Program-made: the position numbers and the translations under genes | Assembly (NCBI GenBank): GCA_028583405.1 | Contig: CM053251.1 | Span: 820,630-884,629, forward strand | From: Pogonophryne albipinna | Taxonomy: Eukaryota > Chordata > Actinopteri > Perciformes > Artedidraconidae | DNA length: 64,000 bases | Direction: 5' to 3' | Shown here: positions 1-11,370 of the stretch, one piece after another | How the letters are laid out: every line of letters begins with the position of its first letter | Numbering within the stretch: position 1 is the stretch's first letter | Notes under the pieces: generated by a model | What the model saw: the letters and a program-made list of their open reading frames with translations, nothing else | Databases searched by the model: none | What the model was told of the DNA's origin: nothing

Positions 1-67
1 GTGTGTGTGTCCCAGTTGTACTGTGTGTGGGACACACACACACACAGTACAACTGGGACACACACAC
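1..67. repeat. Perfect 29-bp hairpin at window edge
   Basis: Arms 1-29 and 39-67 are exact reverse complements around a 9-nt spacer. Each arm contains GT/CA dinucleotides around a unique core, CCCAGTTGTACTG. The core shows this is not merely facing GT and CA runs. It could be a small palindromic element or a replication-slippage product. The left side is cut by the window edge. Confidence 0.8.
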
Positions 68-90
68 AGGATCAAATGCATGCAAGTGTG

Positions 91-151
91 CCTATTTTGT
101 ATCTGAGACCTGTAATATATTGATGAAAAACAGTATAATAGGGGACCTTTA
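91..151 (+). mobile_element. Right-end fragment of TTAA-type MITE
   Basis: The stretch from TTTTGTATCTGAGACCTG to GGGGACCTTTAA resembles the right end of the complete elements at 14539-15259 and 29282-29907 (TATCTGAGACC, then a TATGCCTAAA-like stretch, then GATAGGTGACCTTTAA). Only the terminal ~60 bp is present, so it is a solo end. Confidence 0.5.
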
Positions 152-572
152 AACACACACTTGTGTGGAAACAAACTAGGTTTATCGTCAGTGTCCTACA
201 GCGGGAAATACACCCTGCTGAGAGGACGTGACGAAATACCATCATTAGACTAACATATTAAACAAAGAGGCACAATCAAAGTACAAATCAAGGATACGAA
301 ATAAGTTGCAGCGTTATAAAAGGAAGTGAACATTTCAAGTGTTGCAGTAAATCATAGTCTGTAATGAATCTGAGTATTAAAGGAGAAGTGCCAGCTTCTT
401 TCCACATTAAAGTTAGTTTATCAGTTTAAATGAACCTCAGGTTGGTCTGAGTATTTCATTTGAATTGCATCATGGGAGTTTAGTTGTCACTGTTTTTGAT
501 AAAGGTCTGTCTCAAATTGAATGTGCAAAAACCAATTTGATATTCATTATTGTTGTTTTATGTGTTTTACAG
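152..572. other. Non-coding stretch, nothing recognised
   Basis: AT-rich unique-looking sequence. I see no ORF of note, RNA gene or repeat structure here. Confidence 0.5.
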
Positions 573-620
573 AGAGGACTATATGATGATGGATGTTACC
601 CAGGATGCTTTGCATATGAG
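573..620 (+). other. Exon-like 48-bp segment, unassigned
   Basis: A pyrimidine-rich stretch ending TGTTTTACAG precedes it and a consensus donor GTGAGTGAG follows directly. Two of three frames are open; one reads EDYMMMDVTQDALHM and another RGLYDDGCYPGCFAYE. The length is a multiple of three. It could be a coding exon of an upstream neighbour, a 5'UTR exon of ncoa2, or chance. I do not recognise the peptide. Confidence 0.3.
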
Positions 621-860
621 GTGAGTGAGCTAATTATTTTGCCCTTTTTAAAATGATCATTATCAGATACATATACACAGGTTTGAATTTGCGTTTTAAC
701 ACTTGAATTAATTTAGTATGATATTGCTTAAAAATATTAGTGAAGGGAGAGTTAGTTTTGAACTTGCTGTTTCCAGAGTCGTATCAAAGGTCGAGAAACC
801 CTGACAGAGTTTGACAAGAGGAAAAGTGAAAGAGGAGAAGGATCTGTGTGAGAGAAAGGG

Positions 861-1041
<181 letters not shown>

Positions 1042-1105
1042 ACAGCTGCTTCTACCAGCGCTTACAACGTCATTTTTAAAATTCCCCTCCCCTCTTCCTC
1101 TCTTT

Positions 1106-1140
<35 letters not shown>

Positions 1141-1254
1141 GTGTTTTCAGCTCTCACTTTGTGTGAGTCTCGTTATCAAACAGAGACGAGACTTATTATG
1201 TAAAACAACTCCCTTTCTCACCCTCTCTGTGTTTCTCTGTGTCGTCTGACAGAC

Positions 1255-3260
1255 TTCCACATGCTCTTATTTTGAAAGTCGTGGTACTTTAACAAACATT
1301 AGGCTTCAGTAAAGGCGCTTTGTAGATGTGTTATTCCCTTTGAACTTTATAAAATGTTACGATAGATACGTGATATGTCGGCCAAAAGTCTGTAGACATC
1401 CATTTGTCTTTGTCTTCCCTTATTTCCAGTGAACAGTAATATTATTATTATCTTTTTCATTTGCATTTTTAGAAGTTTACAGGGAATAAACAACAAAACA
1501 AAATGCAGTTCAAACTATAACGCATGCAAAAGGAGGGTAGAGAAAAGGTTGGACATCAATTTATAGGATTATTATAACCGATAACAGAACAAAATGTATT
1601 CTCATGTGTACATTAATTGTCATATTCAACCCTCAGGTCATTAGTCATGTTTTGTGTTGTGTACTTCTCTAATTCTCTCATATGTTGTCGAAGTTACATC
1701 CTTCCATTTAAAGTGTATTCGCTCATCGTCTGTTGACCAATTGCCTGTCATTTGAAACCTCAATACTTTTAGACAACAGAGTGCTTTCTCTTATTCGCAA
1801 CAGTTTGGGAAAAACTCTTTTTTCAACGTGACAATAACCCGAACCCGCGCACAAAGCATTGTTCCTAAAGAAAACGCTTTGCCTTTTTTTGTGAAAGAAC
1901 TTGAGCTCTGACCTCAACACCTTTTGGGGAGAACAGGAAGTGGAGTAAATTAAGGTTTTTGTGGAAAGCCTCACTAAAAATGGAGGTTGTTGTTTCAGCA
2001 GATTAATGCTTCAATCACATGTGGGTATTGTGGGTCAGGTCTGCAGGTGTAATTACGCTTATTCAGCTCATATAATGGTCAGGTGTCCGCATACTTTTGC
2101 CATATAGTGTTTGATACTATCAAATCACTTGGCTTCTGGCAAGCTTCCATCTGCTTTTATTTTGAAAGTTCTGTGACTAAAAAAGCAGTGAAAAATGCTT
2201 TGTAGTCTTTTCTTATTTTTCCATATGTAATAATGAGATGATTAAGGACCTAATCAGCTGTCCACACGCTTCATATAGTGTGTGTTACTATTATATCCCA
2301 GAGTTGTGGGAGTCAAATGACTTCTAACAAACTTCCACCTGCTTTTATTTTGAAATGTTGGTGACTGAAAAAGCAATGGTTTTCTGTGAAAGTGCTTTGT
2401 AGGTCTTTTGTTATTCTTCAAAATATGTATGTAACAAAGAGATAAATAAAGGCTTAGTCAGCTGTCCACATACTTTTGTACTTTCATATAGTCTTTGATA
2501 TGTTGGCCACAAATCACTTGGCTTCTGACAAGCTTCGATCTGCTTTTATTTTGAAAGTTTGGTGACTGAAAAAGCTGTGTGTTTCTGTGAAAATGCTTAG
2601 TTACTGTAGTATTTTCTTATTCTTCAAAATATATATGTTACAAACAGATGAATAGTCGGCCACACATTTCTCTGTCAAATGACTCGTTGGCTTCTAAAAA
2701 ACTTCCATCGGCTTTTATTTTGAAAGTCTGTTGACGGAAACGCAATGGTTTTCTGGGAAAGTGCTTTGTAGGTCTTTTGTTATTCTTCAAAATATATATG
2801 TAACAAGGAAATGAATTAGGACTTAGTCAGGTTTCCACACACTTTTGGCTCTATAGTGTAGGTTACTATTAAATCAAAGAGTTGGCCACAGATTACTTGG
2901 CTTCTAACAAGCTTCGATCTGCTTTTATTTTGAAAGTTTGATAACTGAATAAGCTGTGTGTTTCTGAGAAAATGCTTTGTGACTGTAGTCTTTTCTTACT
3001 CTTAAAAATATATATGTAACAAGCAGATGTATTAGGACTTAGTCGGCCACAATTACTCTGTCAAATGACTCGTTGGCTTCTGACAAACTTCCACCTGCTT
3101 TTATTTTGAAATTCTGGTGACTGAAAAAGCAAAGGGTTTCTGTGAAAGTGCTTAGTGGACTTTTTTCTTTGTATTCTTCAAACTATATCTTAGAGAAATG
3201 TCACAAAGGGATGAATTAGGACTCAATCAGGTGTCCACATACTTGTTGCCCTATACTATA
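1255..3260 (+). repeat. Degenerate tandem repeat, ~170-210 bp units
   Basis: The motif CTTTTATTTTGAAA recurs near 2154, 2342, 2542, 2710, 2923 and 3099, with a related TCTTATTTTGAAAG near 1265. Each copy is preceded by an ACTTCCAYCTG-like or AGCTTCGATCTG-like stretch and followed by GTGACTGAAAAAGC, TTTCTGTGAAA, a GCTTTGTAG-like stretch and TTATTCTTCAAAATATAT. Units are diverged and differ in length. The most regular part is 2083-3260. No coding potential is seen. Confidence 0.8.
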
Positions 3261-3870
3261 GTGTATGCTACTATTATTATATATTATTATTATACATCCC
3301 AGATTAGGCCAAAAGTTAGCATCCAATTGTATGAACCACCAAGCCCTAACAATCTTTCACGCAACATTCAGAAATGTAGTTTGTTTTTTGGACATGAATG
3401 TATATGCAAGAACAAGCGATTAAAAAAACATTATATTATTACATTTTAAAAAACATTTAAGGTGTATTTAATCAGATTTCAGTCCAAAACGACATGAAAC
3501 GGTTGTGTCACAATGTGTAATGCGAGTCCAACATTTAAGAACAGCAGGTCATGTAAATCATTCAGTATCTGGAGGGAGGTTTTTTTCTGCACATTGGCTA
3601 ATAGGAGGGAGGAGTGTGTGTGTGTTGTGGGAGGAGACAGGGAGGAGTGTGTGTCCCCCTCACCCTGTGCATGGCAGGGGGAGGGGGAGAGAGAGAGAGA
3701 GAGAGAGAGAGGATTTGTGGCATGTACTTTGTCAGCTGTCATTAGGCACAGATGACACACACGAAGGTAATCTGGCAGAGAAAAAGAGGGGAAATACAAA
3801 ACGAGTGTGTGATTGAGTGACGTGTGTGTGAACTGCTGTGTTGATTGTGTGTGTGTGGTGTGAAAAACAG
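3261..3870. other. Non-coding; GA run and possible promoter-proximal DNA
   Basis: It holds a short (GA)n tract at about 3686-3711, an ATTGGCTAATAGGAGGGA stretch near 3593 (inverted CCAAT) and GT-rich segments. GC content rises toward 3870, just before the candidate 5'UTR exon. No clear TATA box or CpG island core is visible by eye. Confidence 0.4.
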
Positions 3871-3947
3871 AGCGTCCGCCCGGCCGGCATGGGATGGATG
3901 GTCGGCCGGATCTGGACTGGTTATGGACTGGTTTAACCAAAGCAGAA
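3871..3947 (+). other. ncoa2: Candidate 5'UTR exon of ncoa2
   Basis: GC-rich segment with a strong donor: AAGCAGAA is followed by GTAAGTGAC. An acceptor-like AAAAACAG lies just before 3871, but transcription could also start within or upstream of it. Short ATGs inside it are not followed by a useful ORF, which fits a leader exon. The link to ncoa2 rests on strand, position and splice signal only. The first coding exon at 24188 starts with a normal acceptor, so an upstream leader exon must exist somewhere. Confidence 0.4.
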
Positions 3948-6239
3948 GTAAGTGACTTGATTTTATTTTGAAAAACAGATTTAAAGGGCCGGTACTATAA
4001 AATAGAACTGTGTTTACTCCTGAAGGAAGTCTTTAACTGAGTTTGTAGTTGATTGTGTATGCACCATACTGTTTACTAACAAAACTGAAATGAAACTTTA
4101 ACTATAAGAAAAAACCTTATAAACCTAAAAAAATAGTGTTTTATCCCTTTTGTTAAAACACCTGTAAGTCAATTTGGGAGTCATATAAGGATCCAACCAT
4201 GTGAGATAGTGGGCTGATGTTTTGTTTACTTCTAAAAAGACAACATGTTTTAGTATAAATTGTTCAAATATGTTATGTTTATTTAATTTAAATCATTCAA
4301 ATGGACTATTACAATACATATCTCAATATTTTGAACGACATCTTAATATTTGTATTATATTTTTTGACTTCTCATTTAGTGACTTGTCCATTCATGTTCA
4401 AATGTCAAACCCCCTCTTTTACATAAAGTATACATAACACAGGACAAAGATAAAAGCCTTCAATTCTGTTAATTCGTTTAGCATTTTAACTCGGAATAAC
4501 AAGTATTATGTAATCATGTAACCATTTATTACCAGTACGAGTTTTGATGCTCATAGTATGCGAAACTCTCTCAGTCAGAGTTGGACTTTGAGCTGTCGTG
4601 TATTATTGTGGTTTTGACTCAGTGCCTGTGCGTGTCTGTGTGTGTGTGTGTCTGTGTGTGTGTGTGTGTGTGTGTCTGTGTGTGTGTCTGTGTGTGTGAG
4701 TATGTGTTGGGGAGGAGTCGTTATGAGTGACACACACACACGCACATGCACACGCACACACACACACAGAGTGCACAGTCAGCAGGCCTGTTGCTGCTCT
4801 GTCACCTGAGGTTTAACAGCCAACTGTTTACTCAGTTCTCCGTGGTTCAATAACAACTGTTGTTAGCACTCATTCAGAAAGAAACAGCTTCACGTCGTGG
4901 GCAGCGAGCAATTCAACAGAAAGCCAAAGTCAACCGGCAACGTTTTCACAGCTTTTACAAAGTCAGAGTTTCACAATGATGATGTTAACACTTATAGATA
5001 AATACGAAGTAGGAGAAGTCTTTTATGGACACACTTAATAAGACGTTTGTTCTGTGTTATTCACTGTTTGCCTACAAGAGTATTTACACGGGACACAAGA
5101 ATGCATGTGTTTATCCAGCATCTGAAAGCATGACTTATAGCCCTCAGAGGTTACCAAATTATTTGTCAGTATGCCTAAAAACAGACTCTATTTTGGAGCC
5201 ATTTTTGTCGGAACACACTGATGTAAGATCCTTAATGTACTCACTGCAGAAACAGGGGTTTTACGAAGTCTCTCAGCTGTGACTGTATGTTAATGTTCTC
5301 GCTGCAGATAAGTAGATCAGGGAGTTGAAGGTGGAGTTTGACCCGAGGCCAGTTAAACAATGTAACACTCAGCAGTATTCTTGCTTTCGTTTCTTGTTTT
5401 AAAAGCTATACTCATCATAGCAGTTAATTGAACTCCCATTAGTCACCCATGTCAGATACAAGATGTATTGGCATCTAACTTGTCAGTGTATTACAGGATA
5501 TCATTTATTAACACAAAGGAACTTTAATTTGTGTTATTGGTGTACAAAATGTGGCATAAAGTAGTGTTATCATGGTTTCTGGTGTTGAGAAATACAACCT
5601 AGATGTTCATTTTGGGTCTCAATACCACACATAACCGTTATCTAAGTCAATGTTACGCCAAGTTTTTTTTCTCAAAGTGTCGTAAGTAAACTGATTAGTT
5701 AGCTCACTGTACTGATAAATCCCCATTGTAAAAAAAGGTCTAACACGTTTTTTTTAATCGTATTGTCCTTAAATTGAGAAGCTTGATATAAAACTTGAGG
5801 ATAGAGCACATAGTTTGAAATCACTCCCATGAGTTGTGTCCCTAGTTGGCCGCTGTTGAATGTTGTAGCACATCACTTCAGCTGCTACACAGAGCATGAT
5901 GAGATAGTGTCTCCGACTATAAACAAAGCCCCCCCCACTTTTCAAATTCTTTCTCGGGCTGTACTGCTTAACTGTGACTGCCTGCACACAAGCATGTGGT
6001 TCAGTAGTTTTAGTTTGGTGCTGTTTTATAAAATACAGTAGCTATGAGTTTGTTGTTAAGTTCCTCGGTCTGATGAACACAGTGATTTAAGTGTTTGTTT
6101 TACTGCTAGTTTGACTTATGTTCAGTGTGTATTTGCAACATAAACATATAGTGGGTGTGTGTGTAACAAAACAATACAACCTACCTTGTTTTATATTAGT
6201 GTAACTTGGAGTTACAGTAACAATGAACAGCAGACAAAC
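3948..6239. other. Non-coding; short GT/CA runs only
   Basis: It contains an interrupted TG tract at about 4632-4700 with facing CA tracts at 4731-4768. Otherwise it is AT-rich sequence with no recognisable gene, RNA or transposon. Confidence 0.5.
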
Positions 6240-6625
6240 TGTACTAACTTAATGAGTTACCTTACATTAGCCCCTGTTAGCTAGCTATGCTATTGTTGTT
6301 AGCAAACACATGTTAACTTAAACTGATGATTTAGCTTAGCATAGCCATTGTTAGCTAGCTAATGCTTTTAGTAAAGAAATGTTAACCTAAGTTTATAAGT
6401 GTGTGTGCTCATAACAATAACACTTATACAAACTTAATATTTTGATATAACTGTACAAATATTACAGGAGGTTACAGCAAATAACTCCTACTAACCTAAT
6501 GAGTTGGCTTAAATATGCCCCTATTAGCTAGCTATGCTACTGTTGTTAGCAAAAACATGTTAACTTAAACTGATGATTTAGTTTAGCATAGCCATTGTTA
6601 GCTAGCTAATGTTGTTATCCAAGAA
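6240..6625 (+). repeat. Two-copy direct repeat with TTAGCTAGC motifs
   Basis: The segment from about 6240 to 6380 is repeated at about 6485-6620. Shared landmarks in order are TTAGCTAGCTATGCTA, TGTTGTTAGCAAA, CATGTTAACTTAAACTGATG and AGCATAGCCATTGTTAGC. Each copy is itself quasi-palindromic, since TTAGCTAGCTATGCTA near its start is answered by TAGCATAGCC...TTAGCTAGCTAA at its end. Confidence 0.75.
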
Positions 6626-6944
6626 ACGTTAACTTATGATTGAACGGTTACACAAAACATTTAACTTTTTTTCTCTGGTTGTTGTGCTTATGTTAACAAG
6701 AATTTACTACTGTCATTAGCATAGTCAGCTAACATTAGCAAACTCATAGGGTTAGTACAAGTTATTTGCTGGTTAGTGTTATGTTACTTAAAGGTCCCAT
6801 CCCAGATAGCAAAATATGAGTGAATCAATGTTGAAATATGGTTATGCAGAAATATTGAATCCATGTTGAAACCCGGACATTGAAATTAAACAGAAAGCGC
6901 AAATTGTTTTAATGTTTAATAAACGTTGGACTTTCAACCATAAC

Positions 6945-7245
6945 TGACACTATCAACGTTGATTCAACCATCATCTAAATAGGAATCTACATGCACATTT
7001 TTGGTTGATTTTACATTGAATCAATGTTAGGAATCGACATTGATTCAACCATCATCCAAATGGGAATCTAAATGTAAATTGTAGTTGATATTACATTGAA
7101 TCAGTGTTAGGAATCAATATTGATTCAACCATCATCCAAATGGGAATCTACATGTAAATTGTAGTTGATTTTATATTGAATCAGTGTTAGGAATCAATAT
7201 TGATTCAACCATCATCCAAATGGGAATCTAAATGTAAAACTTACA
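6945..7245 (+). repeat. ~79-bp tandem repeat, about 4 copies
   Basis: The motif TTGATTCAACCATCATC recurs near 6959, 7040, 7120 and 7199. It is followed by TAAATRGGAATCTA or CAAATGGGAATCTA and then TTACATTGAATCARTGTTAG. A weaker beginning lies at 6820-6945. A TTAAAGGTCCCATC motif near 6790, typical of TTAA-type repeats in this window, precedes it. The array may therefore sit inside an old transposon. Confidence 0.75.
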
Positions 7246-7530
7246 TTAAAATATTCAACTTTTCTAAGCATACTGTAACACATTAAAAAAGTGAATGTTT
7301 TTCACCAATGAGTTTTCTGCGTATAGGTCTACATCTTAACAGACCATTAACAAGTGCAACATTAATACTGTACTGAATGAAGTGGTCCAAACTTGTAAAC
7401 ACACACTACACCATGTATTGTTGGCAGACGATTGTTATTAGCTTGTTCAAAATTACCTTGAATTACCATATTTCCCAAAATGTATGAAATCAAACTAAAA
7501 ATGACAGAAAACATGATTTTAATATTCAAA

Positions 7531-7536
7531 TTTATT
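7531..7536 (-). terminator. Candidate poly(A) signal of DUF4806-like gene
   Basis: TTTATT on the + strand reads AATAAA on the - strand, about 340 nt downstream of the TAG at 7876. A plausible 3'UTR lies between. No transcript evidence is available. Confidence 0.3.
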
Positions 7537-7557
7537 TTAGAAAACAGGCAGCAATGC

Positions 7558-7640
7558 GTCCCTGAGCAAGACTCTTAACCCGTTATTGCTCCCCAAACGC
7601 TGTGGAATAAATGCAGAGGACACATCGTATGTGCAAATAT
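7558..7640 (+). repeat. Fragment of dispersed fish repeat
   Basis: GTCCCTGAGCAAGACTCTTA followed by ACCCGTTATTGCTCCCC resembles a motif I know as widespread in teleost interspersed repeats. Only about 80 bp is present. It lies in the presumed 3'UTR of the - strand gene. Confidence 0.35.
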
Positions 7641-7875
7641 ACAGTGACACAAGATACCCCCATAAAAAAAAGAGGGTGTGTAAGAACCATTGGTGTAACT
7701 CCAAACAAGAACAGCCTGAAGCGTCAAGTCTTCCATGAAGGCGAAGCTGTAAACATTTGACTTATTTTTGACTGTAAGAACAACAGTCTATTGTCCATGA
7801 AAGAACAGTATTGTCTATGAGGCGGTAACCTTTGTAATGTATGCACAAGGAAAACACAGAGTGTGGTGGGGTACC

Positions 7876-8012
7876 CTAAGTTGGACTTGCGTTTGTTTCA
7901 CTTGTGTTCCTTGGGATGCCTCCCTCGCGCTCTGGAGCATAACGAAGCCACTTCTTCACAGTTTCACTGAAGCCATTGTGGGTCAGCTTGCGGTCGAACT
8001 GCCGAGCAGCAG
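7876..8012 (-). CDS. DUF4806-like gene, terminal coding exon
   Basis: The acceptor (- strand) is TCTTTCAG. It codes AAARQFDRKLTHNGFSETV, then KKWLRYAPEREGG, and ends after NASPT with TAG. This is the last conserved helix of the DUF4806-like region, with the Trp-Leu-Arg and APER signature. It takes one base from the previous exon. Confidence 0.75.
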
Positions 8013-9458
8013 CTGAAAGACAAGATTACAAAAATAAGCGTGAGGAAGAGAGAGAGAGAGTGTGTGTATCCCATACAACTTCTGTTATAATAAGAAAATC
8101 ACTCTCACTCTGTACAGTAACACAAGCTACAGTCAGCAGCCAGTTTGCTAAAAGACTAGACTGGAAAGAGGAGCAAACGGCTAGCCTGGCTCTATCCAGG
8201 TAATAACATTTGCATCCGAGCACCTCTCAAGCTCACCAATTAGGTTGTCTTTTTTTGGTTTATTTCTTATTGCTTCACCATCACCTGATTCCAACCTAAC
8301 CTTTTTTGTTAGATTAAGTTCATGCTTTATTCTTCAACAGGGGATTACAGAGAGACATGAAACAAGGGCAGAGAAGAGACATACAATACATTATAGGAGT
8401 TGGATTCAAACTCGGTAGTTGGTACTATATGGCTCACAAAGAGCATAATTATGTTCTGAATCACCATCAGTCACACCTCACTCCCTAAACTTAAGCTAAT
8501 AAGTAGTTTGCAGGGAGGAAACTCACCAAACATGCAGTCTTGTATTGCCGGTTCCTTGAATGGCTTCTTGCTGCTACAATGCTTGTCTTTCTTTCCAGCC
8601 CAGTTGTACCGACAGGCCAAGGCGTTAGTCAGAGCAGTTGCCAGCATCCGTCTGATCAGGTTCTCTGAATTGGTGCCTCCTACCAGAGCCAGGCGAGCAA
8701 TCTAAATCAGACGAGAGAAACAAATAGGCCACTGCTTTAACTGTTGTATTGAGCTACGTTCTGTGGGACATACGTTAGAAACAGCACAACAGCACTCTTA
8801 TTTCATACACAGAGACCAACTTTGTTTTTTATACACTTGATACACTGATATTCCAGCCCATGGTATTCAGTCAAGTTCATGCCAGTCGTTATGTTTAACC
8901 ACTTTAACCCTGGTGTCCCAATTTAATATCAATGTTGGATATAAATGTTACTACAATTATATGTGGTTGAGTAGCTAAGACTAGAATTATTTGTGGTTGA
9001 GTAGCTAAAGGGCAATAACTAAGCACATTTTGACCGCACTGATATTATCCACATTTCATAAATGAATGCAGTTCAGTCTGTCAAATTACCATCTTTTGAC
9101 GGACTGATTCATTCTTCAGCAATGATTCAGCCTCATTGAAGTCGTCTTCATTGGCGATTGGCAGCTGGATGGGGAACATATGGGTTGTGGCTGACCCTGG
9201 TCCCTGACTACCAGCCGGGGTCATGTTGCCCTCTGCCAACTCATTCTTGATGAACTGCACATCTCTGGAAAGGCCCTTTACCACCACAAGTACTTCAGCG
9301 AGCATTGAAGTCATCTTCTGGATGGCAATGTCTTAAGAAAAATATAATTGAAAAGTGTAAAGTGAGAATTGAAAATAACCTGCAAATGACTCATGAAGAA
9401 TTACACTAAGTCTAATAGACTTGCCTTTCAAACGCAGCCTGGTGTCATCGCCGTGCAT
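7876..9458 (-). CDS. DUF4806-like protein, four-exon gene (about 195 aa visible)
   Basis: Joining 9458-9425, 9331-9090, 8701-8527 and 8012-7876 keeps frame and ends at TAG. Residues ~12-45 form an amphipathic, coiled-coil-like helix (IAIQKMTSMLAEVLVVVKGL). Residues ~64-180 match the DUF4806 pattern as I know it: an FPIQLPI start, then LVGG, LIRRML, TNALACRYNW, GKK, FKEPAIQDCM and VKKWLRYAPER. The function of this domain is unknown. In fish it occurs in multi-copy families, sometimes transposon-associated. The Met at 9458 is the first in frame in the 48-bp exon, but the frame is open upstream, so more N-terminal exons are possible. One intron is GC-AG. Confidence 0.75.
8527..8701 (-). CDS. DUF4806-like gene, core exon
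   Basis: The - strand acceptor is CTGATTTAG and the donor GTGAGTTT. It codes IARLALVGGTNSENLIRRML, then ATALTNALACRYNWAGKK and PFKEPAIQDCMF. This is the most family-typical part. A His-Cys-Ser-Ser insertion sits between the GKK and the FKE segments. Confidence 0.78.
9090..9331 (-). CDS. DUF4806-like gene, exon with coiled-coil and domain start
   Basis: The - strand acceptor is TTTTCTTAAG and the donor, after the codon ATG, is GTAATTTGA. It codes the amphipathic helix, a Gly/Ser/Thr-rich linker (GNMTPAGSQGPGSATT) and the FPIQLPIANEDDFNEAESLL start of the conserved domain. Three Mets near its beginning (residues 18, 21 and 49 of the joined model) could serve as alternative starts. Confidence 0.72.
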
Positions 9459-9472
9459 CTGTGTGGTTCCAT
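9425..9472 (-). CDS. DUF4806-like gene, 48-bp upstream exon (GC donor)
   Basis: The - strand acceptor is TTTTACAG and the donor GCAAGT, a GC-AG intron with an otherwise ideal consensus. The frame continues correctly into the next exon (AAA G|AC). It codes MHGDDTRLRLK from the Met at 9458. Upstream of that Met the exon reads GTTQ in frame. Confidence 0.6.
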
Positions 9473-9745
9473 CTGTAAAACGCAAACATTCATGAGACTT
9501 AATCACTGCACACATTTTGAAAGGTTATTAGCTGTGTGAATATATTGTGATCAAGTGTTTAGTCAGTAACAGGGGTCTCCCCTTCCCTACAGCTCTTTGG
9601 TAAACAGAAAAGGCATTTTCATTATCCTATCAGGAGAGAGAACTCATACAGATTCATTGAATACACGGGACCACAATGGAAACAAGCCCTCAGGGCTTTT
9701 TGTTATCCTTGGCTTTTAGCATTATTGTATAACTCAGGGTTCTTA

Positions 9746-9835
9746 CACCTTTTCCAAAGTCAAATTCAAGCACTTTTCAAGCATTTTCAAGCTTTTCAAG
9801 CATCTTACAGCTGTTGTAAATTACATGTTTATATA
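9746..9835 (+). mobile_element. hAT-like terminal fragment
   Basis: CAGGGTTCTTACACCTTTTC, followed by CAAATTCAAGCACTTTTCAAGC, looks like the terminal part of a common teleost hAT-type repeat. I see no matching right end nearby. Confidence 0.35.
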
Positions 9836-10119
9836 CACGTACTTATACTCAAATGATTATTTCCCTACCTCACATTAAATCAGATGTTCTTTATGCGATA
9901 AACAACCAAATGTGTGTTTCGTGATAGCATTCTACACGAGGATGAACAATTAAAGAAAAGAAAACTAAGTTTAATATTTCAAAATGAGTGATCTGTACGT
10001 AGAGTGGGCATCCCATATAACCTGTCTGAGCCGATATACAACAATCAGCCAAATAACTTTTCAATACATTATTGATTACTATTGTTGAGGTACTTTTAGG
10101 TTGGCAGTAGACATAAGTC

Positions 10120-10550
10120 AGAGGTAAATGGTGTACTTTTACTCCACTACATGTATTTAATCCCTTTAGTTACTTCACAGATGTGGATGAATGATGTGAA
10201 ATATAATCAAGTGTTGAATCAGACTTTAGTTCCACCTGGAGTAAATCCACCAGCTACCCTGCAGTCTACAAAGTCCTTCAAACTAGCTGCACCTTTACCA
10301 GCTTTGAGAACACTTTCATGATCAATCATTATAAAACATATCATATATATTATTCTGAAATGGACCAATCTGCACAATGAACACTTTTACTGTCGCTACT
10401 TTCACTATATTTTGATGAGAATACTTTTCTACTTTTACTTGAGGAACATTTTGAATGCAGGACTTTTACTGTGACAGAGTATTCCTGCACTCTGGTACTT
10501 GTACTTTTACTCAAGTACAATATCTGAGTACTTATTCCACCTATAGTAGC
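10120..10550. mobile_element. Old non-autonomous element of ACTTTTACTT family
   Basis: The ends are GTGTACTTTTACTCCACTAC and TTTTACTCAAGTACAATATC followed by GAGTACTTATTCCACC. The interior includes ACCTGGAGTAAATCCACCAG and TTTGAATGCAGGACTTTTAC. Related pieces recur near 29075-29160, 29935, 30195, 36185-36290, 37800-37920 and 53065-53165. Confidence 0.55.
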
Positions 10551-10981
10551 GTATTAGTCTGAATTGTAGCCACAAAATCAGCAGAGCTGCATAAAAATAG
10601 ACTCACAATGTTAACAAGTGGAAAATAATATTTACAAATGTGTAAAATGATTTGTAGGTAATTCTGACTACTCAAGACACCTGACTTATACATCTTCAAA
10701 GGAAGACTGTGTTCATTCTACAATTACATGGGATTAAAGCAAAATGTAGTTTTACTTGTATAATACTTCAATTTTATATAAAAGACAGTTTGTTTTCATC
10801 TGTTTTCAAATAAACAAAGTATTGGCTTTCAGAATATTAAACTTGTTTCTGCAAATTCAGATGATAAATACAACTTTGAAGCTTCGGCATAATTACAAGC
10901 AGAGAACGGACTAACGTCACAGCAAGCATAACAACAGCCGGTGTTTCTTGTGAGTGTTTCCCCGGTACACAAATGCAAAAA

Positions 10982-11138
<157 letters not shown>

Positions 11139-11370
11139 GCGAGCTTCCCCCAGACCAGTAATACAAACGAAAATGTGTCTTCGGGTCAATGTGACTGATT
11201 TCGACAGAGCAAGTCACATTTGGTTTAGGCACGAAACATACTACCAGTAGAAATACATTGCTTTCAAAATCGCTCTGTGTCGAATCAATAGATTATATTT
11301 CGTGACTATAACACGAAATGCCGTGAGTGGTTCATCCTCTGAAGACCACAGGATGGCGACTGTAACGCAC

